Positions 21,784 to 33,184 of a stretch of DNA of 64,000 nt are shown here, piece after piece. Location: the NCBI GenBank assembly GCA_031841125.1, contig CM063114.1, positions 43,359,574-43,423,573 of the forward strand. Reading direction: 5' to 3'. Position 1 is the stretch's first letter. Every line of letters begins with the position of its first letter. The notes beneath the pieces were generated by a model. The model worked only from the letters and a program-made list of their open reading frames with translations. It was not told the DNA's origin and searched no databases. A program made the translations under genes and the position numbers. The stretch comes from Acanthococcus lagerstroemiae. Lineage: Eukaryota > Arthropoda > Insecta > Hemiptera > Eriococcidae.

Positions 21784-23420
21784 GGTCAATATAATTATTA
21801 ATTTTAGAGTTTTGTAAGCTTATTGGAGAGCTTGCTCTCGATCAGCTCTACTTTTCTTTCTCCCTGTAAGTATCTACTAATCTTCTAGGTTAAATGATAT
21901 TGCGAATGGAGTTATTTGACAGGCTGAAGAACTTGATTAGTAGAGTGAATTACATGGTAGCATGATTTGGTTGGAGGAATAATATACAAACTCACTGATA
22001 GGTACTTGGGCGTCTTTGAAGAGGTCGAGGACCCATCTGTCCCCTCACTCTTGTGGACGTGTAATCACCACTTGCTCTGTTGATTTGTTGATGTAATATT
22101 TTTTTCTTCGCACTCAAATGCCTGAAATCATTTTCCAACTATATGACCCAGGAGCTCGTAAGTTACATCGAACTCAACAGGTTCCTCTCACCAAAAATAT
22201 TTAAATTTTAATGAACTTAAAAGTTAGTTTGTGCTTCTTTTATTACACCTGCAGTCAATAAAATTTAAAGAACGTAGTTATCGCGATGCACTAGAGTGGG
22301 GTAATAATTACTAAAAAGCATTAAGTGAGCCGGTCTCTTTTATTCTTTAATGGTAACGTAACCACGTTGGCGAAAATTCAGGTAAAATATTAATTATTAG
22401 TGAATCGAGTCTAATTTGGCAGAGCTGAATTTATTACGGAAATATAATAGTAAAAGTAAAAAAGAAAATCAAGCTACCATTTACAATTGGTCACTAACGA
22501 TTTTGAATACTGAATAAGGCTGTACGAGGCTTTGTACAGGTTTCAAAATAAGTTTGATGGAATACGTGTACCCTTTATCAGCACCCATCTGCACTTTCCT
22601 CTTAATTTCTACTAGCTCGTTTATACGAAGATGAATAAATTACAGATACTCTTAAGAGAGAATACTCGAGTACGGTGTGCGGTAAAATAGTTTCCGATCC
22701 GGTCGTGTGCTGGCTATTTCCTTCTCGGAACGGAAGGAGGAAAATGTCGACACACTTTGACGTCCCTCGAAGCACACCCGAGCTTGGAAGAAAACAACAG
22801 GGAGCCTAAGCTTTTCATAAAGTTACGGCGGAATTTGACACCGCACTATCGAGAATTTACTCGAACGGTTATTCGAACCGCTAATAATGCGAACAAAGAA
22901 AAATTATCGAGATTCAAGTGGTGTCTTCTTCAGTAATCGAATATAAAGTCGCCTACGATGGTTCGAGCAAACCCACCTACGCTGACGTACGCCAGAAGGA
23001 AAAATTCGAGCACAATAAAAATTAGGTCCCACTCTGGCGTCGAAAACGAGTCGCAGTTCGAACGAGAAAATCGACGACTTTTTCATTAAACGAAATGCCC
23101 GGGAAGGAATGCGCGGCGGAAAAATGATTAGTTGTCCCCATAGTTCATAAAATGGTTTATCAATAACACGGGAGCTCGCATGTGGCGCAAAAGACTCTTT
23201 TGCTGGACGGATAACTTATATCTACTTCGCTATCGAAAATTCATGGATAGGAAAGATGACCGGTTATTGTCGCGAGAGTACACGTCCAATTTGGATAACC
23301 TATGACAGAGACCGCTAATTTTCGCAAGCCAATTCAAAAATAACGTGGCTCTCAAATTTCATGAACTGGGACGGGCCGCCAGAAAATGAGCAGTCAAAGT
23401 TAGGTTACAAATATACCCAT
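21784..23420. other. Unassigned sequence
   Basis: No gene or element could be supported. About 22650-23400 is CpG-rich and repeat-free by eye. Short frames on either strand have no recognisable product. Confidence 0.4.
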
Positions 23421-23421
23421 A

Positions 23422-23640
23422 CAATCACAGAGAAAATAGATTCAGTACAGTCAGCTACCAAATACTGAACCAGGTCAATGACATCTGAGAATTATAACTT
23501 AGGTTAATGAACTCTAACGTAAAGGTCAGTAAGAGTTTTGACTCAAAAGTTCAGTGACCTGAGTCGAATCTCTCAGATGATATTGACCTGGATCTGTATG
23601 TGGCAGCTGAGTGTTTTGAACCTATCTATTCTATGAGTGC
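23422..23640. mobile_element. Palindromic MITE, about 220 bp
   Basis: The left half (agaaaatagattcagta, aaccaggtcaatgacatctg) reappears inverted in the right half (cagatgatattgacctggat, aacctatctattct). Arms are about 90 bp with several mismatches and a short loop. There is no open frame. The superfamily is unknown. Confidence 0.7.
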
Positions 23641-23689
23641 ATTTCCTCTGCCCCCATCCACTCCAATGGACTTGAAACATATGCCATTC

Positions 23690-24180
23690 ATTTGTGCTAC
23701 GTTTGTGCTGATTTGTGCTGATTTGTGCTGAAAACCTCGTCGTTTGTGTTGTCCCTCTTCCTAAGACATTTGGTGTTGAGATGGGAGCACCCCCACTTTC
23801 ACCTAGGGAATCGAAAATTGTGTCAATCGTTTGTGCTACGTGTGTGCTGGTTTATGCTGAAACCCTCGTCGTTTGTGCTGCCCTTCTTCCTGAGATATTT
23901 GGGAAAACCATTTTTTTCTGGGGGAGGAGCTACAGAAACAGCACCTTTACTTTTACTTAGGGGATCGAAAATGGTTTCAATCGTTTGTGCTATCTGTGCT
24001 GGTTTGCGCTCAAAACCTCGTCGTTTGTGCTCAAAACCTCGTCGTTTGTGCTGTCCCTCTTCCTGAGATATTTAAAACAACCATTTTTTTCTTAGGGGGG
24101 GGGGAGAGTGTAGAAAGGAGCACCTTCACTTTCACCTAGAGGATCAAAAATTGTGTCAGTCATTTGTGTTACGTTTGCGC
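23690..24180. repeat. Tandem repeat array, about 140-170 bp units
   Basis: Three degenerate units share aaaacctcgtcgtttgtgct, cttcctgagatattt, a G-run, and cacctttacttt. The open frames of 81 and 113 codons are products of the repeat. The same family recurs inverted at 27650-27960. Confidence 0.75.
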
Positions 24181-24743
24181 ATCCTGCTCGGACTCTGAGG
24201 TGGACTGTGGCACCAAATAGGGAGCAGAGGCTCCAGCCCCCTGTCTCCTGTACATTTGTATGTACGTCGCTAAGTTCTAGATTAGGAGGAACCAGGCCCG
24301 TACCCGTTTGGTCACAACGATGCGGCTGGAGGAGACCACATCAAAAGGCATTAATTTCAGTGGTAAGGCGGCTACGCTATATTTCGACTTAGTTGGTATT
24401 TTTGAGCTTCCACTGCGTTAGTCTGTGAGTGCCCCTTCCCGTACCCCTGTGACGTAAATCCCCAATGGGTCAGCAGGAGAGTCCAGCAATGGTGAACGTA
24501 CCTTTAGTTCGCTAGAAGTTGAACTTTTACATCGAATGCTAAATTCACTTAGATACAGTTGTGTAACATTCCAATAAGTGTCGCTGTTCAACCATAAAAT
24601 TGGTTTTCTTTCTATTTCACAGCGATTGGAAAAATTGAGAAGAAAAGCATTTTTCCGAGGTCCGACAACTTTTTAGCACGTCGCAAAAATATCTGACATG
24701 TGGCAAGCGTGACATGCGCGACACGAAAATCTCCACCCCTGAG
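24181..24743. other. Unassigned sequence
   Basis: No gene or element end was recognised in this interval between the tandem array and the RTE-like LINE. Confidence 0.35.
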
Positions 24744-25725
24744 TGTAAGACAGGGTGACTCCTTGACGCCTAACCTTTTCAATACCGTTCTTGAACTTGT
24801 CTTTCGGAACCTGGGTTGAAAAGAGAAAGGTCTAAAAATTAATTATAAGTATCTGAGCAATCTTAGGTGTGCAGACGACCTGCTGATACTAGGGAAAAAC
24901 TTGACGGAGCTACAAGGAATAGCCGAGGAACTAAATAAGGAAGGAGAAAGAGTAGCACTAAAAATGAATCTTTCGAAAACGAAATTTTTGACTACAAATA
25001 AGGTAGCAAAACTACGATTGGGCGAAGCTGACATAGAAAGGATCGAGGAATACAAATACCCAGGTCAGATTGTAGCCATTCAAAATAAATTTGACTCGGA
25101 AGTAAAAGCAAGGATCAATAACGCTTGAAAAAGCTTTTGGGCACAAAAACATGTATTTAACTCAACAATAAAATCAAAATATTAGACAGCCGCGATATCT
25201 CCTCACCAGTCTATGGGGCACAAACCTGGGCTATAACCAAAGCGCAACTCAACAAAATACCAGTAACACAAAACAAAATGTTACGACACATAATGAGAAT
25301 AAAACTTATGGACAAAATATCTCTGAGAATGTAGTACCCTGAACTCCTGTCAGAGACAAGTCAGTCAAAAGCCGAACAGCAACGAGGAACTGTATCACCG
25401 AGTAGGCACGAGTACATGGTCACATATAGAATTAAAAAGGTAATTTTGAAGTTTGCGGGACACATAGCAAGAGAGCACCAAGAGAGATGGCATAAGGTCA
25501 CCAGCGAGAGGACCCCATACGAGAATAGGAGAAAGAAAGGCAGGCCACCAGTGAGGTGGAGAGATGAAATAGTGGAAAGGATTGGCGGATTCTGGACAAG
25601 GGCGGTACAGAACAGAAAGGCTTAGGAAAATATTGGGGAGGCCTATGCTCTCAGTTGGGCGTGTTGATACGATTACGTACAACAAGGCTGTATAATAATA
25701 ATAATAATAATAATAATACAGTACA
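24744..25725 (+). mobile_element. RTE-like LINE, 5'-truncated
   Basis: It begins with RQGDSLTPNLFNTVLELVFR and YLSNLRCADDLLILGKNL, the palm of an RTE reverse transcriptase. The catalytic FADD reads CADD. Next come LKMNLSKTKFLTT, IERIEEYKYPGQIV, SFWAQKHVFNS, and the C-terminal FAGHIAREHQ, GRPPVRWRDEIVERIGGFWT and RAVQNRKA (stop) ENIGEAYA. Stops and frame changes disrupt it near 24840, 25127 and 25623. The 3' end is a (taa)n tail at 25691-25720. It resembles the element at 1522-3586 in the last third but is a different copy. Confidence 0.85.
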
Positions 25726-26310
25726 GCTCTTAGGTAAAAGAACCTGAATAAAAAAATAATATATGATCAAACATTCAAAATGGTAACATAGCCTAGGTAT
25801 CCTACAAAAAAAGTCGAAAAAAGTTATAACAGCGGGTTATTTGCGGGAATGTGTTCAGAAGGGTCCCAGTAGATACCCCATAAAACCCAAGTGCTCCAAG
25901 TGTTGAAGTTTTTTTTTGTGTGTGGGGGGGGTGAACACCTCCAAAAATGAGTTTTTTCATATTAGTTTGAAAAATATCAACTCTGAATTTTAAAAAATAA
26001 CAAATTCCGAATCTGCGTACAATTTCTGATCCGATGATACCCAAGACGACCCCTTTCAAGTAAAACATGAGCCCTTAAGAGGGGGTTCAAAATTTTGAAT
26101 TTTTGAAAATCTCAGGTACTTCAATGTTATAAGTTGAAAACTGTACCTAAATGATAATTTATTGTACACCAACGTTTGTTTATAAGTATGTGAGGGATTG
26201 CTAAAGTATTTTGACACAGTCGCACCCTTATCCGGGAGCTGGACCATTTTGATATTACCGAAGCATTCACACATACACGGACTGGCTTTTTAGGGCGCTA
26301 AAAAGAAATA
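25726..26310. other. Unassigned AT-rich sequence
   Basis: It holds a G-run near 25923 and no recognisable gene. A minus-strand frame of 88 codons at 25802-26068 has no known product. Confidence 0.35.
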
Positions 26311-26405
26311 ATAATAAACAGAGAAACAAACGAACAAACGTTCTTAGAAAATGAAAAATTCAAAAGAACAGTTTCAAAATTTGCCAACTGCCAAATTATT
26401 GAAGG
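26311..26405. repeat. Repeat shared with the window's right end
   Basis: The run from acgttcttagaaaatgaaaa to ctgccaaattattg matches 63900-63966 almost exactly. The hAT-type element at 26406 begins where the two copies stop matching. Confidence 0.65.
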
Positions 26406-26772
26406 CAGGGACGTACCGATAAGGGGGCAAGGGGAAACGGGAAAATTTACCATTTCAGTTAGGCGAGTTGAAAAAATCTAACAAGTTGAAAGTTTTTTTT
26501 GCTTTTATATTTGGGAATTGAGTTGAGAGGTTGGAAAAATCCAACAAGTCAAAAGGTTTCTCTTCTTTTGCATTGATACTTGGAAATTTTGAGTTGAGTC
26601 AGTTGAGACTTTCACAATTTTTACCCCCTCCCCTTTCCCTCAATAAAAACTCTTCGGTACGTCCCTTCTTCTTTTGAATTGATACTTGGGAATTTTGAGT
26701 TGAGTCAGTTGGGACTTTCACAAGTTTTACCCCCCCCCTTTCCCTCAAGAAAAACTCTTCGGTACGTCCCTG
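26406..26772. mobile_element. hAT-type MITE (cagggacgtaccga ends)
   Basis: The ends cagggacgtaccga and tcggtacgtccctg are exact inverted repeats. The interior contains a tandem duplication of about 120 bp of the right half (ttgatacttgg, gagttgagtcagttg, aactcttcggtacgtccc). A related element at 60355-60646 has a clear 8-bp target duplication; none is visible here. Confidence 0.75.
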
Positions 26773-27640
26773 GACTCCAGAACTCAAAATGGGATCCCAA
26801 AGTGGATAGACTATCGACATTAATTACTGACCTTAAGGGTAGTTGAATTCGAACATGCGCTAAATTTTGAATCTGATTCAAGCCTAAAAGACCCCATAAA
26901 TCGAAATGGACAAGCACTAATTAGTTTTTACAAATCGAGTAGACCATTGCAGTGGAGAGATCTTACGATCTTAAATTCAAATTAACATACTGTTTTTGAA
27001 AATGCTAAAGATCGCTGATTCATTTTCATAATTACAAATATCCTAATCTCTTGAGAAAGCATTAAATCGTCAAATGCCGAATTTTCAAAAGCAGCATGAT
27101 TTTATAAAAAATGATTGAACTATCGAAGTGAAAGTTGTTTTATTTCCATTTTCTAGTTTTCGGTGTGGGAAGGGGCTAGGGCTGTTATATATTTACTAAT
27201 GACCCTTGGATCTTTGATTGGACTTCATCATTCTTAGGTTAAATGGCAGTTTTTTTGCGTGTAATGTTGAAGAAAAAACTCATTGAAGCTTGCATCTTTA
27301 CGAGCCAACATTTGAAGTCCAAAGATTGACAAAAATTGATTGACGTTGAAAACCCAAGTAATCTATTGAAACAGCGACTATTATAATTCCTAATTTTGGT
27401 TCAGTTTCATAGTTTTTGATTTTTAAAGACTTGAATGTTCCCCTTATAATAACTCATACTTGGATAATTTTGAAAATTTTCCTCCAATTTGAATTTTGGT
27501 AATTTGATGGTTCTGAAAATGTTGAAAGAGTAAATCATGTTCGTTCAATTTCGACTTTCATTTCGGTGTTCGGGGCCTGCCCGGGAGTCAATATCGAAAA
27601 TTTATCGCGTTGATGGAATTTTCAAACATCAACACACGTA
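26773..27640. other. Unassigned AT-rich sequence
   Basis: No gene, RNA or element end was supported. Confidence 0.35.
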
Positions 27641-27649
27641 CCTAACGAT

Positions 27650-28545
27650 GGGGTTTTCAGCACAAACCAGTACAAACGATTGACACCATTTTCAATTCCT
27701 TAGGTGAACGTGAGGCTCCCCATTTCTTCAGCCCCCCCCCCCAAAAAAAAATAAATAAATAAATAAATAAACCTCGACATTTTGGGAAGGGGAACAGCAC
27801 AAACGACGAGGTCTTCAGCACAAACGTAGCACAAACAATTGACACTATTTTCAATCCCATAGGAGAAAGTGGGGAGGGGGCTCCCATTTATACAGCCACT
27901 CCCAAAGTTTTCTCAAATATCTCGGGAAGGGAAGCAGCACAAACGATTACCTTTGCTAGGAAAGCTGCAGATGCACGATTCATGAAAGAAATGTAAACAG
28001 AACGACAGCATTTATTTGCATCCAAAATTTGAAAAAGGAAGACATATTTCTCGTGTCCTATAAGTTCAAACTGTATGTAGCCCAGGAAGGAACGGTCTAC
28101 CGAGTTGCATAATTTTATGTACAACTGAACAAAATGTGGACACAATTATGACACCAATTTGAATCCTCAATTCGGAGATGGGGGCTGGAGAAATGCAACT
28201 CCCAAATTTGAAACGCGTGTAACTGAATATGGGAGGGTGAACAGAATGTACGATTCGCTGAACAAAATTGAACAAAATCATGGCATCGAATTTGAAACGC
28301 GTGTGACAAAAAAGTAAGAGTGGACAAAAAGTGGAACTTCTTGATCAAAATTATGATATTAAATTCGATTCTAAATTTGAAGATGGAGGGCTATATTTCT
28401 TCAGCCCTCCTAAATTTGAAACGCGTATATCTCGAAAAGAGGAGGTGAACTAAATTTTTCATTTGCTGAACAAAATTGAACAAAATGTGAACAAAATTAT
28501 GACATTAATTTTGACCCCCAATTCGGAGATGGGGGGCCGCGGTAA
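27650..28545. repeat. Degenerate tandem repeats, inverted relative to 23690
   Basis: 27650-27960 carries the reverse complement of the 23690-24180 family (agcacaaacgacgaggtctt, ttgacactattttcaa). From 28080 a second set of roughly 170-bp units follows, with aatttgaaacgcgtgt, gaacaaaattgaac and caattcggagatgggg words. An (aaat)n run lies at about 27749-27772. Confidence 0.65.
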
Positions 28546-28595
28546 TAGACCTGCGAAATCACCAAGAGATGGAGAACTCACGACCACTTAGGTAA

Positions 28596-28796
28596 CGCGA
28601 CAAAGTGGAATCGGCCAAAATGACGAGCGAGCTGAAAAGTAAGGAGCAGTCAACATCAGCCGTTCCTCAAGCAGTTATCGCGGAATGTCTTGAGAACGCT
28701 TCGCAGAGTGCCCTTGCGTCTCTACCAAAGATACGTCATCTGAAACGCAACATTCAGAACGCGCAAGTGAAGAGTAGTGCTCATCCCCTCTTCTGA
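28596..28796 (+). pseudogene. FLYWCH/MULE-type transposon protein fragment
   Basis: The plus-strand frame reads RDKVESAKMTSELKSKEQST, AVPQAVIAECLENASQS, ALASLPKIRHLKRNIQNAQ and stops at 28794-28796. A helical stretch with A..T..ST..V......L and LP....LKR.I is, from memory of the family, what follows the FLYWCH zinc finger in MULE-like insect transposon proteins. The zinc finger itself is not seen; a stop lies just upstream at 28593-28595. About 63 residues survive of a family several hundred long. Confidence 0.55.
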
Positions 28797-28909
28797 AGTC
28801 ACGAAAAGGTAGCGATCAATTTTCGTGGAGCCCTCTGGAAGGGGTCGGATAAAAATCTGAGGCGATATTCGAAATCAGCAACTCAGAGCTTAAATGGCTA
28901 TCCTGTCCA

Positions 28910-29250
28910 AAGAATAAAAAGCACAGGGGCTTAAATTTGGACCAGATTAAAAATCGGAAGCGACATTTGAAATCAGCGACACAAAACCACCCCTATTTCG
29001 ATAGTTCGAGCAATTTTTCGCCGAAGAAGCTGAATTCGTATTACGACAGTGCTCTGGAAGGGGTCAGATGAAAATTTGAAGTGATATTCTAAATCAGCGA
29101 CTCACAGCTGGGTTGGCTATCCCGTTCAAAAAAGTGACTTTAAAATCTCGTAAAGAATTTGGAACTCGAGGAAAACTACAGTAACCGGAGTTAGCCTCTC
29201 CCTCGTGAAGCCTAAATCGTTTAGGGGGAGGGTAAAAGAACTATTAAAAT
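28910..29250. repeat. Dispersed repeat shared with 57795-58115
   Basis: The two segments are in the same orientation and share long runs such as aatcggaagcga, tgaattcgtattacgacagt, cagctgggttggctatcccg and aaatctcgtaaagaatttgg. Differences are few. There is no open frame of note. Confidence 0.8.
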
Positions 29251-30080
29251 GAAGTCTGGAACCCAGGTGGAAAAGCTGCAGCATATCTAATGACAAATGC
29301 TATGAAAGTAAAAAGGTGGTTAGGATCTGGAAAATTATAGCGCCTGGGGAGGCGGATGGAGCTTCAATTTAAAAGTATCTGCAAATACAATATAAGGTCA
29401 TACATATATTTGAAAACAATGGATTCTTGTGTAACGCGATAATAATTATTATGCGGTCTTTAGATTTTTTTCAAATTTTGTGAATTAAATACTCTTCTCC
29501 CAAAATCTCGGAAGTCCCTTTCATTCACCCCTATCTACATTTGCCAAGGAGAGGGGAACCGAAGAAAAACCCGATGGCAGGATGTCTCAGAAGGTGAATT
29601 CATTGTTTTTCAAATTTTCGTTTCATTACTTTTTCAAAAAAATTTTTTACAATGGAGAGAGGAGCTAGACCGAATATTTTTTCATTTTTGTGCCTTTTCG
29701 CGCCAATTTTCAGATTCTCGCGAACAAGATGAGATGAACACGCGAGACAAGAAACAGCTGATATTGGGAGAAGTGTATAGGGATTGGTTCCCGTTTCGTC
29801 ATAATTTTCGTGAAATGGTTCATGAAAAGTCGAAATACGTTAAGTGTATAACAGCCTTAAAAATGTAGACGCGAAACGAATACCATGAAAACGATTTCAT
29901 CACACCAACACACTCTGTACTACTGCGATAGGAGAGGTGGTTGTACTACCCACGCCCTTCTCCTGTGAAAGAAAAAATATAAGAAAATAGCCCGAGCGAA
30001 GCGAAGGAAATTTTTTTTTATAAGGAATAGGGTAAAATCTGTTTGAAATACTACAGAATTTCGCAGTCAATTTTTTTTTT
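29251..30080. other. Unassigned sequence
   Basis: No gene or repeat unit recognised. Confidence 0.35.
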
Positions 30081-30084
30081 ACAA

Positions 30085-30210
30085 AATTCCCTGACTTTTA
30101 GGTGAAAAATGCTGGAAACTCCAAAATTCCCTGACTTTTCCCTGACTTTTCCAGACGGACAAAATTCCCAGACATTTCCCGGTTTTCCAGAGAATGGACA
30201 CCCGGATAGT
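30085..30210 (-). repeat. ccctgacttttcc repeat element end
   Basis: Repeated ccctgacttttcc words, ending gaatggacacccgg on the plus strand, equal to a ggtgtccattc terminus on the minus strand. Related ends occur at 57228-57310 and 61205-61435. The repeat is of unknown class. Confidence 0.55.
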
Positions 30211-30396
30211 AAGTTATTGAATTATAATATGAAAAGGGCTTCTAGTGTATTGCTATTCGATTACTGAATGGTATTTTTTCTTATCGTATACCTTCTAAAC
30301 GTTCTTCATTTAATGATTGATGGTGATGCTTTTCGTTTTGCTATTTTATGATTTACGAGTATATTCGAAACCCTTCTAGCAATGAGCGCCAGAGCG

Positions 30397-31062
30397 CGTA
30401 GCTCATAGCTTGTTTGGAACATATTTTCCAATAGTTGTTACTCCTGGCATAATTTTTCACTTGTGGCGTCTCTTCCAAACTCGCAGATAATGTCGCACAC
30501 AGTTGTGAATATACAATCGCATCGATGCTATGTTACAATACCGCAGGTTGGTGTGGTGGGACGTATGGCGATGCATGCATGCCAAAGTGGCCCCTGAGAC
30601 ACCGCACCCCCGGCACCGGAAACTGCCCTTTCGGGCATCGCATCAGTACCGAGGGGAACGCTTTGGGGCCGGGCCCGAGCCCTCATTTCTCCTGACCGGA
30701 ACGGTGCGCGCGTCCTGCTAGGGCCACCACGGGGTTCCCTACTGACCGAGGTCCGCACTCCCAGAGCGCTCGCCTGGAAATTTCAGGTCCCCCGCAGCCG
30801 GACGCGCTGAATACCGCAGGTTACAGATGCGATTAAATATACAAGGTTGTATTAGACCATTTGTTTAATAGACAATTTTATCTGGTGTCTGAACTTGTGG
30901 TACCACATCCCTCGTTCTCGCTGTTGCTCAGTTCCGGCGAATCCTCGCTAGGGATGTAATTGCAGGCGCGCTTGTAACTAAGTCAGTAACATACGCGAAT
31001 CTTACTGGCCGGCGAATCGAAGCGAAGAGTAGGCAGGCACCACAGAGGGGTACAGTTCCACA
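30397..31062 (+). mobile_element. LTR remnant with nested LINE
   Basis: With the LINE piece (30550-30809) removed, the sequence reads across the join into tacagatgcgatt and onward. It is similar to 51773-52192 through caaggttgtattagacc, gtttgttta and ttctggcgaat-type words. It ends ttccaca directly before a primer-binding-site-like segment. The LTR may begin at tgttacaataccgc (30531). No gag or pol follows, so it is a solo or near-solo LTR. Confidence 0.65.
30550..30809 (-). mobile_element. R1-like LINE 3' end, copy 5, inside LTR
   Basis: A 260-bp truncated copy, flanked on both sides by aataccgcaggtt (30537-30549 and 30810-30822), a perfect 13-bp target duplication. It ends in ggtgtggtggg on the plus strand (ccaccacacc on its own strand), without poly(A). 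It differs from 16484-16744 at about 10 positions by hand count. Confidence 0.9.
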
Positions 31063-31082
31063 TTGTGACTTCAACTTGGCAG
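31063..31082 (+). other. Degenerate primer-binding site
   Basis: The sequence ttgtgacttcaacttggcag follows the LTR end and is a decayed form of the tggtgacctcgacgtcgc site at 52194. Confidence 0.5.
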
Positions 31083-31164
31083 GGTTATAACTCCGCATCT
31101 TTTTTTCATTATTTTTTCATCACATAGTTGTTATTGTATCAATCCTTCTTCAGGCGCCATATTC

Positions 31165-31605
31165 GATGCCGGACGTTAGTGCTCGCAGTTTCTGATGAGC
31201 GACCGTCTTGGGCAGGCTAGTCGGGGTAGTTTTCCCCTCGGTTGCGTTTGACTTTGCCTTTTCGGCGCTGAAGAATGTGCAGCGGCCGTTCGTTTACTAA
31301 CCTCGTGTCTCACGACGTTGAGTAAGCTGTCTACGACGTGCACACGCACAGTACCAATCTTTCTGATCTGGTGGTAACATGCCGTGCGATGATAATAATG
31401 CCTTGTTCGTGTAAACTGGTGGGGGTTACAGGGCGTGCTATATTCCCACCTCGACTGCTACTATAGTTTCTGAGTTCGTTTGGATGTTAGTGGGGGTATT
31501 TGAATATCACTAGCTGTCCGGCGTTGGCGGGACTCGAACCCGAGACGCAAGGACTGTGAAGTGGGCACGCTACCACTAGGCCACAAAGCGACTCATCATA
31601 TCACT
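31165..31605 (-). mobile_element. tRNA-derived SINE, copy B
   Basis: Read on the minus strand, the head contains an A box (tggcctagtggtagcgtgcc) and a B box (gggttcgagtccc) at tRNA spacing. These are internal RNA polymerase III promoter elements. A unique body of about 350 bp follows, ending near atatggcgcctgaagaagg. It is homologous to 13850-14505 and provides the empty site for the LINE insertion there. The parent tRNA cannot be named with confidence. Confidence 0.8.
31520..31605 (-). promoter_or_regulatory. tRNA-like Pol III promoter head of SINE
   Basis: A box at 31564-31583 and B box at 31529-31541 on the minus strand. The region does not fold as a complete tRNA, lacking a convincing acceptor stem, so it is not called as a tRNA gene. 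Confidence 0.7.
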
Positions 31606-32696
31606 TACAGAGTTTCCATGTTTCTAAAACGTACAGCTTTTAATTCTGCTCCGGGAAGTAAAAAAGTGTCCCGTATAAAATTCACCCCCTTTCTCAACAA
31701 ACGCATTCTCTACTCGCAAGTTCTTGTTTACTGTATTTATTGTAACTGTGCAGTAAGATGGAATTCACATGATCCGATCGTAATATACTTTCGGGTGCAT
31801 AATATCTGTAGTAACTGTAGAGGGAAGGATTAAGTATTTATTCTCAGCTTCAATAGACTGTTTTTTTCATGCGAGTGCAAGCGTTGACATCTCGTTTACT
31901 TCGTCGAAATCGAACCATGCACACATATCTACGCATCCGTCTGGAACAGCGCTGCCGAATACGAAATTTCAAAAAGCTTTTCTCCTCGTGGCACAAAATC
32001 GATGAAAATGTGACATTCGCCCGCCCTCATTAATCAAATTCAGCCCATTTGAATAAATAATCATCGGGGCGAATGGCTCGCTAAAAATTACACCCAAAGT
32101 CGTCTGCTACTTCTGAGAGTGAAATAAAAAATAAACCCCGCTGAAAAATTACTCGCAACGAGTAATTTTTCAAAGAATGTATTATCAGCTTCATTAGCGA
32201 GCACACGGGGTAGAGGAAACACAAAATTCAATTACAGTCGCAAACGATGTGATGAAAATTCAGTGTTAATAAAGGTCATTCACGCGATACGCGGGGTAGC
32301 GGGGTAGGAGGCTGTTTGTTGATACGCCCTACGAATTTTTCGAACACTTTTTCAAATTTCACCTTCTCCCCCCACCTCCTGGCCAAGTTCGTAATTTCAT
32401 TATACGTGTGTCGAATATTCGCAGTTTATTCGCGCGAATTAGCACCTAAAGCGAGTTTTAATTTACAGAACATCGCCGGCTAGGGTGAAATTCGTCCGGT
32501 ATTTTCAACACACTGAACACAGGAAAGGCTATTTCGAAGAGGAAACACGTTAAAAGTAATTTAAATTCGTATGTAAAGTTTCGTTTTACATAAATTTACA
32601 TGCTAATACGAAACCTGAGGGGGTCCGTATCCCACATTTGTTGAAGAAAGCGTGCCATTTCGCATATCTGCAGTCAAGATCTTACAGAATATAGTC
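31606..32696. other. Unassigned sequence
   Basis: About 31900-32550 is CpG-containing and repeat-free, a possible host island. No gene was recognised. Confidence 0.4.
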
Positions 32697-33184
32697 AGAG
32701 ATGATGGAGCGTATGGCGATGTACGCATGCCAAATTGATTCCCCAGACACCGCAACCCTGGCCTTGGAAACTATTCTTTTGAGTATCGCATCGGTGACCA
32801 GAGGAACGTCTTGAGGCTGACCCGGGCCTCATTTCGCCTCTCTTTGCTTTGGGTTCTTACTGTCTTGCCAGGGTCACTATGGGACACTCTACTGACCGAG
32901 GCAAAGTTCAACCAGTGTTAACCTGGAATTCGGGGGGCCAACAGCCGGCCTGCGTTTCCTTCCTTTACTCTTCACCTCCTCGTCGTGGTACGTGTGGTGA
33001 CGCAGAAAGGTAGTGACGGTGGAGTGAACCCTGTCGGGGAGTCTGCGGCTGCTCTAGGATGGTACAGAGTTGTTTTGTCAACTATAGGCCGAGCTTTGTT
33101 TATCGGCCTTCTGCCTCGACCAAACGTCTCCATCTTCTGCCTCATGGTGGTCGAAATAAAGACCGACAGCCAGTTCTATCCACT
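32697..33184 (-). mobile_element. R1-like LINE 3' end with ORF2 terminus, copy 6
   Basis: On the minus strand it reads through the ORF2 end (TTMRQKMETFGRG, comparable to SAIMRRKMEAERS of the longest copy) into the 3' UTR and ends near acgctcc at 32701. A hAT MITE cuts its upstream side. It is diverged from copies 3 and 5 and closest to 7362-7748. Confidence 0.75.

Noticed and set aside
23715..24066. Frames of 81 and 113 codons as genes
   Set aside because: They repeat with the tandem unit and are explained by it.
28910..29250. Viral (polydnavirus-like) origin of the dispersed repeat
   Set aside because: There is no coding sequence, circle junction or other viral signature; the resemblance was only an impression of repeat style.
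31520..31605. Genuine tRNA gene
   Set aside because: A and B boxes are present but a complete cloverleaf is not, and the sequence is the head of a SINE with a second copy in the window.
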